NCBI GenBank assembly: GCA_003484235.1
Contig: DNDP01000043.1
Coordinates: 5,317 to 11,681 of the forward strand
Length of the DNA: 6,365 nucleotides
Reading direction: 5' to 3'
From: Verrucomicrobiales bacterium
GTDB taxonomy: Bacteria > Verrucomicrobiota > Verrucomicrobiia > Limisphaerales > RI-55
A program made the translations under genes and the position numbers. Positions 1 through 4,506 of the stretch are shown piece after piece; within the stretch, counting starts at the first letter, position 1; each line of letters begins with the position of its first letter. Below the pieces are notes generated by a model. It was not told where the DNA came from. It made no database searches and was given only the letters and a program-made list of their open reading frames with translations.

Positions 1-889
1 GGACGGCGCGATCCTCGTGGTCAGCGCCGCCGACGGACCGATGCCGCAGACGCGCGAGCACATCCTGCTCGCCCGCCAGGTTGGCGTTCCGGCCATCGTG
101 GTTTTCCTGAACAAGGTTGATCTCGTCGACGACCCCGAATTGCTGGACCTCGTCGAGATGGAGATTCGCGACCTTCTTTCCAAATACCAGTTCCCGGGCG
201 ACGACACTCCCATCGTGCGGGGCAGCGCGACCGCCGCGCTGGCCGGCAAGCCCGAAGGCGAAGAGGCGATTGCCAACCTGCTCAAGGCCATCGACAGCTT
301 CATTCCGCTGCCCACCCGCGACATCGACAAACCGTTCCTGATGTGCATCGAGGACGTGTTCAACATCGAAGGCCGTGGCACCGTGGTTACCGGCCGGGTC
401 GAACGCGGTATCCTCAACCGGATGGACGAAATTGAGATCGTGGGGCTGCGGGATACCCGCAAGACCACCGCCACCGACATCGAAATGTTCCGCAAACTGC
501 TCGACAAGGCCCAGGCGGGCGACAACGTCGGCGTGCTGCTCCGCGGCACGAAGAAGGACGAAGTGGAGCGCGGCATGGTGCTTTCCAAGCCGGGGACGAT
601 CAAGCCGCACACCAAGTTCAAGGCCGAAGTGTATGTGCTCTCGAAGGAAGAGGGCGGACGTCACACTCCGTTCTTTACCAACTACCGCCCGCAATTCTAT
701 TTCCGCACGTCCGATGTCACCGGTACGGTGGCACTGCCGTCCGGTGTCGAGATGGTGATGCCGGGTGACAACGTGTCGGTCGACGTCGAGTTGATCGCCG
801 CAGTCGCCATGGAAAAGGGTCAGCGCTTTGCCATTCGCGAGGGCGGCCGCACCATCGGTGCCGGCCGTGTGAGCGAAGTGGTCAGCTGA
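1..889 (+). CDS. tuf: Elongation factor Tu, 5'-truncated by window edge
   Basis: EF-Tu is the cytoplasmic GTPase that carries aminoacyl-tRNA to the ribosomal A site. The frame is open from the first complete codon at base 2 (DGAILVVSAADGPMPQTREH) to a TGA at 887-889. By comparison with the roughly 395-residue family, about the first 100 residues (P-loop, switch I, DCPG) lie upstream of the window. Visible parts are the G4 motif NKVD at 110-121, the G5 region GSAT (usually GSAL), then domain 2 with RGTVVTGRVERG and VGVLLRG, and domain 3 with KPGTIKPHTKF, GGRHTPFF, YRPQFYFRT and DVTGT, ending in FAIREGGRTIGAGRV. These are near-invariant EF-Tu signatures, so the identity is certain. Domain 3 bears the tRNA- and EF-Ts-contacting surfaces. 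The gene is followed by a strong hairpin and then tRNA genes, as in many bacteria. Whether a second tuf copy exists cannot be seen here. Confidence 0.98.
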   Translation, partial: DGAILVVSAADGPMPQTREHILLARQVGVPAIVVFLNKVDLVDDPELLDLVEMEIRDLLSKYQFPGDDTPIVRGSATAALAGKPEGEEAIANLLKAIDSFIPLPTRDIDKPFLMCIEDVFNIEGRGTVVTGRVERGILNRMDEIEIVGLRDTRKTTATDIEMFRKLLDKAQAGDNVGVLLRGTKKDEVERGMVLSKPGTIKPHTKFKAEVYVLSKEEGGRHTPFFTNYRPQFYFRTSDVTGTVALPSGVEMVMPGDNVSVDVELIAAVAMEKGQRFAIREGGRTIGAGRVSEVVS

Positions 890-904
890 CCCCTGAACGC
901 TTGT

Positions 905-937
905 GGTGGTGCGCCCGTCAGATCCGGGCGCACCACC
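905..937 (+). terminator. 13-bp perfect hairpin downstream of tuf
   Basis: The arm GGTGGTGCGCCCG (905-917) is exactly complementary to CGGGCGCACCACC (925-937) around the 7-nt loop TCAGATC. It lies 15 nt after the tuf stop codon and 34 nt before tRNA-Trp. No T-run follows, so it is not a classical intrinsic terminator. It may be a T-less or partial terminator, or a stable 3' end that protects tuf mRNA after tRNA processing. The structure is read directly from the sequence, and the role is inferred. Confidence 0.55.
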
Positions 938-971
938 CGCCTCGCATCCGGCTGCAACGAGTTTCTGGCGT

Positions 972-1047
972 AGGGCGGTAACTCAATTGGTAGAGTAGCG
1001 GTCTCCAAAACCGCCTGTTGGGGGTTCGAGTCCCTCCCGCCCTGCCA
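972..1047 (+). tRNA. trnW: tRNA-Trp (anticodon CCA)
   Basis: This is a complete 76-nt cloverleaf. The acceptor stem AGGGCGG pairs perfectly with CCGCCCT, followed by discriminator G and an encoded CCA at 1045-1047. The D-stem is ACTC/GAGT, with A10-U25 in place of the common G-C. The anticodon arm GCGGT-CTCCAAA-ACCGC puts CCA at 1005-1007, reading UGG. The variable loop has five bases (CTGTT), and the T-arm GGGGG-TTCGAGT-CCCTC has one G-U pair. A tRNA-Trp between tuf and secE is a widespread bacterial arrangement. No promoter is evident in the 34 nt before it, so it is probably cut from a longer transcript. Confidence 0.97.
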
Positions 1048-1070
1048 AACCAATTCCCGCAAACGGGCCT

Positions 1071-1160
1071 GGAGAGGTGGCAGAGTGGTCGATTGCGGCG
1101 GTCTTGAAAACCGCTTTGGGTTAACGCCCAACGGGGGTTCGAATCCCTCCCTCTCCGCCA
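1071..1160 (+). tRNA. tRNA-Ser (anticodon TGA)
   Basis: This is a complete 90-nt class II tRNA. The acceptor stem GGAGAGG pairs with CCTCTCC, with discriminator G and an encoded CCA at 1158-1160. The D-arm starts GCAG, and the anticodon stem GCGGT/ACCGC encloses CTTGAAA, placing TGA at 1105-1107 (reads UCA and, with modification, other UCN codons). The long variable arm has the stem TTGGG/CCCAA, the mark of tRNA-Ser/Leu/Tyr. The T-arm GGGGG-TTCGAAT-CCCTC is nearly identical to that of the preceding tRNA-Trp. A 23-nt spacer separates the two tRNAs and holds a small CCCG-CAAA-CGGG hairpin. Only 24 nt separate this tRNA from secE, so 3' processing of the tRNA probably sets the 5' end of the secE message. 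Confidence 0.97.
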
Positions 1161-1184
1161 CCGGCCGAAAGGGCCATTAGAACT

Positions 1185-1448
1185 GTGAAAAATCTGACAT
1201 TGATCATCTGGCTGGCCGTTGTCCTCGGCGTGTTCGCCTTTCTCTGGTACAAGGGGCATCTGCTGCGCTTTGCGGGATACGTCCGGGCCACCCGCGAGGA
1301 GTTGAAGCGCTGCAACTGGCCAAACCGCCAGGAGCTGGGCGAATCCACCTTCGTGGTCATGATCTCCATTTTCCTGCTCGGGGTGTTCACCTTTTGCGCC
1401 GACCTGGTGATTTCCTTCGTCGTCAACGCGATCAACACCCTGCGATAG
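1185..1448 (+). CDS. secE: Preprotein translocase subunit SecE (two predicted TM helices)
   Basis: SecE is the small clamp subunit of the SecYEG channel in the inner membrane. The 87-residue product has the family core: an amphipathic cytoplasmic helix (about residues 29-48) containing REELKRCNWPNRQE, matching the conserved E-L-K-x-x-x-W-P-x-R-x-E motif, then a membrane helix at about residues 56-80. An additional hydrophobic stretch at about residues 4-22 looks like a second membrane helix. Minimal SecE has one helix and the E. coli protein three. The start is GTG at 1185, 24 nt after tRNA-Ser. AAAGGG at 1168-1173 is a weak, somewhat distant ribosome-binding site. A GTG at 1230 (codon 16) is an alternative start that would remove most of the first helix. 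nusG follows after 11 nt. Identity is secure from the motif and the nusG neighbour; the start is less so. Confidence 0.92.
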   Translation: MKNLTLIIWLAVVLGVFAFLWYKGHLLRFAGYVRATREELKRCNWPNRQELGESTFVVMISIFLLGVFTFCADLVISFVVNAINTLR

Positions 1449-1459
1449 GAATCCGCACC

Positions 1460-2008
1460 ATGAACAACCAGTGGTTTGTCATCCATACCCTGTCCGGGCA
1501 GGAGCAGAAGGTGAAGGACAGCATCGAGCGCCGGCTCAAGTCCGAGGAGATGGAGGACTACATCAAGGAAGTCCTCGTTCCGATCGAGAAGGTGGTCGAG
1601 GTGCGCGGCGGCAAAAAGACGGTGACCTCTCGAAAGCTGTATCCGGGCTACGTCTTCATCGACATGCTGCTGCTTGACGACAACCGCCGCCGCGTCGAGA
1701 AGCCCTGGTACTTCATCAAGGACACCCAGGGGGTGATTGGCTTCGTCGGTGGCGACAATCCGACCCCGACGCCGGCCGAAGAGATCGCCGCGATCAAGGA
1801 CCAGATCAGCGAGGCCGAGGACCGCGAGAAGCCCAAGGTCAACTTCGAGGCGGGCGAGACCATAAAGATCAACGACGGCCCGTTCCTCAACTTCAGCGGC
1901 GTCATCGAGGAGATCGATTACGAGCGCGGCAAGCTGAAGGTCACGGTGAACATTTTCGGTCGAAACACCCCTGTCGAACTCGAGTACTGGCAGGTCGAAA
2001 AGAGCTAA
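1460..2008 (+). CDS. nusG: Transcription termination/antitermination protein NusG
   Basis: NusG binds the beta' clamp helices of RNA polymerase through its N-terminal domain. It contacts Rho or ribosomal protein S10 through its C-terminal KOW domain, linking transcription to termination or translation. The 182-residue product has an NGN domain (about 1-115) with WFVIHTLSGQEQKV at the N-terminus and RKLYPGYVFIDM at 58-69. A charged linker (about 116-126) leads to a KOW domain (about 127-182) with INDGPFLNFSGVIEEID and KLKVTVNIFGRNTPVELE. This is the standard length and order. ATG 1460 is chosen because the family N-terminus begins here and AGGA at 1447-1450 lies 9 nt upstream, overlapping the secE stop codon, which suggests translational coupling. 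The open frame extends 22 codons further upstream inside secE but has no NusG similarity there. Confidence 0.97.
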   Translation: MNNQWFVIHTLSGQEQKVKDSIERRLKSEEMEDYIKEVLVPIEKVVEVRGGKKTVTSRKLYPGYVFIDMLLLDDNRRRVEKPWYFIKDTQGVIGFVGGDNPTPTPAEEIAAIKDQISEAEDREKPKVNFEAGETIKINDGPFLNFSGVIEEIDYERGKLKVTVNIFGRNTPVELEYWQVEKS

Positions 2009-2017
2009 AGGCAAGTT

Positions 2018-2446
2018 ATGGCAAAGAAGAAAACTGGCGAGATCAAGCTGCAGATTCCGGCGGGACAGGCCAATCCGGCACCCCCGGTGGGACCTGCTCT
2101 CGGTCAGCACGGCGTCAACATCATGGCGTTCTGCAAGGAATTCAACGCGGCCACCAAGGACAAGGCCGGACTGGTCATCCCCGTGGTGATCTCAGTCTTT
2201 CAGGACAAGTCCTTCACCTTCATCACCAAATCGCCGCCGGCGGCCGTGCTGCTCAAGAAGGCGGCCGGCATTGCGTCCGGCAGCAAGACGCCCAACAAGG
2301 ACAAGGTGGGCAAGGTCACCCGCAAGCAGGTGATGGAGATCGTGAAGACCAAGTTTGAAGATTTGAACGCGACCAACGAGGAGGCCGCCTTCCGCATGGT
2401 GGCCGGCACCGCCCGCAGCATGGGCATCGAGGTCGCCGAACAGTAA
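2018..2446 (+). CDS. rplK: 50S ribosomal protein L11
   Basis: L11 binds the GTPase-associated centre of 23S rRNA at the base of the L7/L12 stalk. It takes part in factor-dependent GTP hydrolysis and in RelA activation. The 142-residue length is typical. The N-terminal domain carries the proline-rich signature LQIPAGQANPAPPVGPALGQ (residues 11-30) and HGVNIMAFCKEFNAAT. The C-terminal RNA-binding domain (about 74-142) contains KSPPAAVLLKKAAG, GKVTRKQVMEIVK and AGTARSMGIEV. The ATG lies 9 nt after the nusG stop codon, with AAGG at 2008-2011 overlapping that stop as ribosome-binding site. rplA follows after a 55-nt structured gap. L11 is usually trimethylated by PrmA, whose gene is not in the window. 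Confidence 0.98.
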   Translation: MAKKKTGEIKLQIPAGQANPAPPVGPALGQHGVNIMAFCKEFNAATKDKAGLVIPVVISVFQDKSFTFITKSPPAAVLLKKAAGIASGSKTPNKDKVGKVTRKQVMEIVKTKFEDLNATNEEAAFRMVAGTARSMGIEVAEQ

Positions 2447-2501
2447 ACCCAATCCGCGGGAGAGTCCGCCATGGCGGGTTCGCCAGCACCGCAACAACAA
2501 C
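2447..2501 (+). promoter_or_regulatory. Structured rplK-rplA gap with misplaced Shine-Dalgarno
   Basis: This 55-nt gap contains GGGAGAG at 2458-2464, a good Shine-Dalgarno, followed 6 nt later by an ATG at 2471 that is out of frame with rplA. The 12-bp palindrome CCGCCATGGCGG (2466-2477) covers that ATG. It can be replaced by the alternative stem TGGCG-GGTT-CGCCA (2472-2485), so the two folds exclude each other. The last 11 nt before rplA are an unstructured GCAACAACAAC. L1 autoregulates its operon through mRNA in E. coli, but I see no convincing copy of the 23S L1-binding fold here. A regulatory role is inference only. Confidence 0.35.
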
Positions 2502-3209
2502 ATGCCCAGCAAACGATACAAAAGCGGCCTGAAGGCCGTTGAAAAGACCAGAAGCTATCCGCTCAACGAAGCGGTGGAGCTGGTCGCCAAGCTCCCGCGC
2601 GCCAAATTCCCAGAAACGGTCGATCTGGCCGTGCGTCTCGGCGTGGATCCCCGGCAGTCGGACCAGATGGTCCGCGGCACCGTTCCGCTGCCCCACGGCA
2701 GCGGCAAGACCGTCCGGGTGGTGGTCTTCGCCAAGCCCGGGGATGCCGCGGACGCCGCCAAGAAGGCCGGCGCCGAGCATGTGGGCTTCGATGACCTCAT
2801 CAAAAAGTGCAACGAGGGCTGGACGGATTTCGACGTCGCGGTGGCCACGCCCGAGGCGATGATCGAGGTGCGCAAGCTGGGCAAGGTCCTCGGACCGCGC
2901 GGCCTCATGCCAAATCCGAAGACCGGGACGGTCACTGACGACACGGCCAAGGCGGTGAAGGAAGTAAAGGCCGGCCGGGTGGAATTCAAGATCGACAAGG
3001 CCGGAAACATTCACGTGCCGGTGGGCAAGGTGACGTTCGAGCCGGCCCAGATTCTTGAAAACGTGCGGGCCGTCATCGATGCGATCCTGAGGGCCAAGCC
3101 CTCAAGCGCCCGCGGCCAGTACCTTTTGAACTGCGCGCTGTCCGCCACCATGAGCCCTTCGGTTCGCGTGGATCTCCGTGAACTGCAGGCGGCTTCGACC
3201 CAGGCCTAA
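2502..3209 (+). CDS. rplA: 50S ribosomal protein L1
   Basis: L1 forms the mobile stalk beside the E site of the large subunit, helps release deacylated tRNA and is often an mRNA-binding autoregulator of the rplKA genes. The 235-residue product has normal length. The N-terminal helix region (KRYKSGLKAVEKTRSYPLNEAVELV) and the split domain I are followed by domain II (about 68-160) with VRVVVFAKPGDAADAAKKAG. The family hallmark KVLGPRGLMPNPKTGTV is at residues 128-144. Domain I resumes with GRVEFKIDKAGNIHVPVGKV. ATG 2502 fits the family N-terminus exactly. No Shine-Dalgarno precedes it, only the A/C-rich GCAACAACAAC, so initiation probably relies on an unstructured leader or on coupling. rplJ follows after 20 nt. 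Confidence 0.98.
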   Translation: MPSKRYKSGLKAVEKTRSYPLNEAVELVAKLPRAKFPETVDLAVRLGVDPRQSDQMVRGTVPLPHGSGKTVRVVVFAKPGDAADAAKKAGAEHVGFDDLIKKCNEGWTDFDVAVATPEAMIEVRKLGKVLGPRGLMPNPKTGTVTDDTAKAVKEVKAGRVEFKIDKAGNIHVPVGKVTFEPAQILENVRAVIDAILRAKPSSARGQYLLNCALSATMSPSVRVDLRELQAASTQA

Positions 3210-3229
3210 TCTCAACCCCATTCAAGATC

Positions 3230-3742
3230 ATGCGTGCCGAAAAACAAAACATCAGCGCCGAATACGTGCAGCGCTTGAACGCGTCGCCGTTCTTTCTGGT
3301 CGTGGACTATACCGGGTTGAAGGTGGCTCCGTTCACCGAACTCCGGAAGCGTCTTGTCAAGGCCGGGGCCGAGGTGCATGTCGTGAAGAATTCGATCTTC
3401 CGCATCGCCGCGAAGGAGGCTGGCATTGCCGAGCTGGGACACACGCTGGAAGGCCAGCTGGCGGTGGTCACCGGGTCGAAGGACATCAGCGCCGCCGCCA
3501 AGGTGGTGAAGAACTTCCACGCCGAATTCGAGAAGCCGGTCATCAAGTTCGGCTTCCTCAACAACGAGCCCCTGGCCGCCACGGACGTCAACACTCTGGC
3601 GGACCTGCCGTCGCTCGACGTGCTCCGGGCCAAGCTCCTGGGCGTGCTCATGGCGCCGGCGCAGAAACTGGCGGCCGTCGTCAACACCCCCGGCAGCCAG
3701 CTGGCGCGGGTCATCAAGGCCAAGGCCGACAAGGGCGAATGA
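3230..3742 (+). CDS. rplJ: 50S ribosomal protein L10
   Basis: L10 anchors the L7/L12 dimers to 23S rRNA next to L11. The 170-residue product has the globular rRNA-binding domain with SPFFLVVDYTGLKV (19-32), FTELRKRLVKAGAEVHVVKNS (35-55) and LEGQLAVVTGSKD (73-85). The C-terminal helical tail (about 130-170, LLGVLMAPAQKLAAVVNTPGSQLARVIKA) is the L7/L12-binding spine. ATG 3230 gives the expected N-terminus but has no clear Shine-Dalgarno (only CAAGATC just before it). The 20-nt gap to rplA leaves no room for a separate L10 leader RNA upstream, unlike E. coli and Bacillus, so any L10-based feedback would have to act elsewhere. A 120-nt gap separates it from rplL. Confidence 0.97.
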   Translation: MRAEKQNISAEYVQRLNASPFFLVVDYTGLKVAPFTELRKRLVKAGAEVHVVKNSIFRIAAKEAGIAELGHTLEGQLAVVTGSKDISAAAKVVKNFHAEFEKPVIKFGFLNNEPLAATDVNTLADLPSLDVLRAKLLGVLMAPAQKLAAVVNTPGSQLARVIKAKADKGE

Positions 3743-3862
3743 ACGATTTCCGTTGCCGGACCGTTTCGGTGACGGAGCAACAACAACAAGTAACTCGTCG
3801 GTTCAACGGCGTTGAACTGAAACCGGCGGCGGCCGCCGCGGACGACGAAACTGAAAGGAAAC
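3743..3862 (+). promoter_or_regulatory. Structured rplJ-rplL gap with tandem hairpins
   Basis: Three inverted repeats lie in 120 nt. First, GTTGC (3752-3756) pairs with GCAAC (3777-3781) around an inner CCGT/ACGG stem. Second, GTTCAAC-GGC-GTTGAAC (3801-3817) is a perfect 7-bp stem that extends outward to 10 pairs (3798-3820) with one G-U. Third, GCGGCGGCCGCCGC (3826-3839) is a perfect 14-nt palindrome. None is followed by a T-run. The Shine-Dalgarno AAAGGA for rplL lies at 3854-3859. Possible roles are RNA processing, partial termination, or 3'-end protection that gives rplL more message than rplJ. This is inference; the pairing is seen directly. Confidence 0.4.
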
Positions 3863-4249
3863 ATGGCAGACATCGCTGCATTGGTAGATACGCTGGGCAA
3901 GCTCACGGTCGTTGAGGCCGCCGAGCTGGTGAAGAAGCTGGAAGAAGCGTGGGGCGTGACCGCCGCCGCGCCGGTCGCTGTGGCCGCTGCTCCCGCCGCT
4001 GGTGGGGCCGCCGCTCCCGCCGCCGAAGCCAAGACGGAATTTGACGTCATTCTGGCCTCCGTTCCGGCGGACAAGAAGATCGCCACGATCAAGGCGGTCC
4101 GCGAAATCAAGGCCGGTCTGGGTCTGGCGGAAGCCAAGGCCCTGGTCGAAGGCGCACCGAAGCCGGTGCTCGAAGGCGCCCCGAAGGCCGACGCCGACAA
4201 CGCAAAGAAGAAGCTCGAGGAAGCTGGAGCGAAGGTGGAAATCAAGTAA
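3863..4249 (+). CDS. rplL: 50S ribosomal protein L7/L12
   Basis: L7/L12 is the multi-copy acidic stalk protein that recruits and stimulates EF-Tu, EF-G, IF2 and release factors. The 128-residue product has the N-terminal dimerisation and L10-binding domain (about 1-33, IAALVDTLGKLTVVEAAELVKKLEE). A flexible hinge rich in Ala, Pro and Gly follows (about 34-56). The C-terminal factor-binding domain (about 58-128) has EFDVILASVPADKKIATIK, VREIKAGLGLAEAKALVE and KKKLEEAGAKVEIK. Between its helices the pentapeptide EGAPK occurs twice (96-100 and 104-108), where many homologues have an EGVSK-like second copy. The ribosome-binding site GAAAGGA at 3853-3859 is the best of the ribosomal protein genes here, in keeping with the several copies of L7/L12 per ribosome. 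Confidence 0.98.
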   Translation: MADIAALVDTLGKLTVVEAAELVKKLEEAWGVTAAAPVAVAAAPAAGGAAAPAAEAKTEFDVILASVPADKKIATIKAVREIKAGLGLAEAKALVEGAPKPVLEGAPKADADNAKKKLEEAGAKVEIK

Positions 4250-4262
4250 GGTTTCCCGCTGC

Positions 4263-4290
4263 GGAGGCGGCGGCCACGGCCGCCGCCTCC
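4263..4290 (+). terminator. 13-bp GC hairpin after rplL
   Basis: GGAGGCGGCGGCC (4263-4275) and GGCCGCCGCCTCC (4278-4290) are exact reverse complements separated by AC, so in RNA about 12 pairs close a CACG loop. It begins 13 nt after the rplL stop codon. This is the most stable-looking structure in the window. No T-run follows, so complete intrinsic termination is unlikely. Attenuation, RNA processing or 3'-end protection of the rplL message is more plausible. Confidence 0.55.
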
Positions 4291-4296
4291 CGGCAA

Positions 4297-4313
4297 CCAC
4301 ACCGCGGGTGTGG
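4297..4313 (+). terminator. Second hairpin of the rplL-rpoB gap
   Basis: CCACACC (4297-4303) pairs perfectly with GGTGTGG (4307-4313) around a GCG loop. It stands only 6 nt after the larger hairpin and likewise lacks a T-run. As a tandem pair the two could act as a strong pause or a double-stranded processing site. Confidence 0.4.
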
Positions 4314-4323
4314 CGACAGAGTT

Positions 4324-4349
4324 CCGGACGGCGCGGCAAGGCGCCCCGG
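4324..4349 (+). promoter_or_regulatory. Third hairpin of the rplL-rpoB gap
   Basis: CCGG (4324-4327) and GGCGC (4330-4334) pair with GCGCC (4341-4345) and CCGG (4346-4349). This leaves a GGCAAG loop and a two-base AC bulge on the 5' side, nine pairs in total. It is directly followed by the A+T-richer stretch. Its role is unknown. Confidence 0.35.
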
Positions 4350-4506
4350 CCCGACGGTCTGAAAGCAACATTGAAGAACGACTGTCCGAATAATCTGAAT
4401 CTTTTAGTGACGACCGGGTTCCGAATCAGGGGCGCGGCCGTCTTGTTTTGTCCCGTAAACCTGTCGGCTGGCGCCCGTGCCTGACCGGCCCCCTGCAAAG
4501 GTAATC

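Larger units (their letters stand above)
4250..4506 (+). promoter_or_regulatory. Non-coding rplL-rpoB gap, probable attenuator/processing region
   Basis: I see no gene in this 257-nt gap. Its first 100 nt form three separate hairpins, listed individually. Bases about 4360-4410 are noticeably A+T-richer than the surroundings. They include TTGAAG (4371-4376) and TAATCT (4391-4396), but the 14-nt spacing is poor for a sigma-70 promoter. A weak stem GGCTGG/CCGGCC (4466-4490) precedes the rpoB ribosome-binding site AAGG (4498-4501). In E. coli the same gap carries a transcription attenuator and an RNase III site that lower rpoB relative to rplL; by position this gap is a candidate analogue. Confidence 0.45.

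Noticed and set aside
1021..1150. Near-identical 19-nt sequence in the two tRNAs (GGGGGTTCGA-TCCCTCCC).
   Set aside because: It is the conserved T-arm of two tRNAs, not a mobile or recombination repeat.
820..1259. Minus-strand open frames with GFEPP and GRDSNPQ-type peptides.
   Set aside because: These are the familiar false proteins obtained by translating the antisense of tRNA genes, here tRNA-Ser and tRNA-Trp.
1394..1459. Upstream extension of nusG by 22 codons inside secE.
   Set aside because: The extension has no NusG similarity, while ATG 1460 gives the family N-terminus and has AGGA 9 nt upstream.
1121..2110. A 329-codon minus-strand open frame across secE and nusG.
   Set aside because: It is antisense to two confidently identified genes, starts inside rplK and ends inside tRNA-Ser, and has no recognisable domain.
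4371..4396. Possible sigma-70 promoter for rpoB (TTGAAG with TAATCT).
   Set aside because: The 14-nt spacing is too short, the hexamers are imperfect, and no other box pair in the A+T-richer stretch has the right spacing.
4378..4426. Imperfect direct repeat ACGAC...TCCGAAT at 4378-4391 and 4410-4426 in the rplL-rpoB gap.
   Set aside because: It is short, with mismatched spacing inside the copies, and is not clearly beyond chance.
3307..4498. Long minus-strand open frames opposite rplJ, rplL and the rplL-rpoB gap.
   Set aside because: They are rich in Ala, Ser, Arg and Gly with no domain, and lie opposite real genes. They are composition artefacts.
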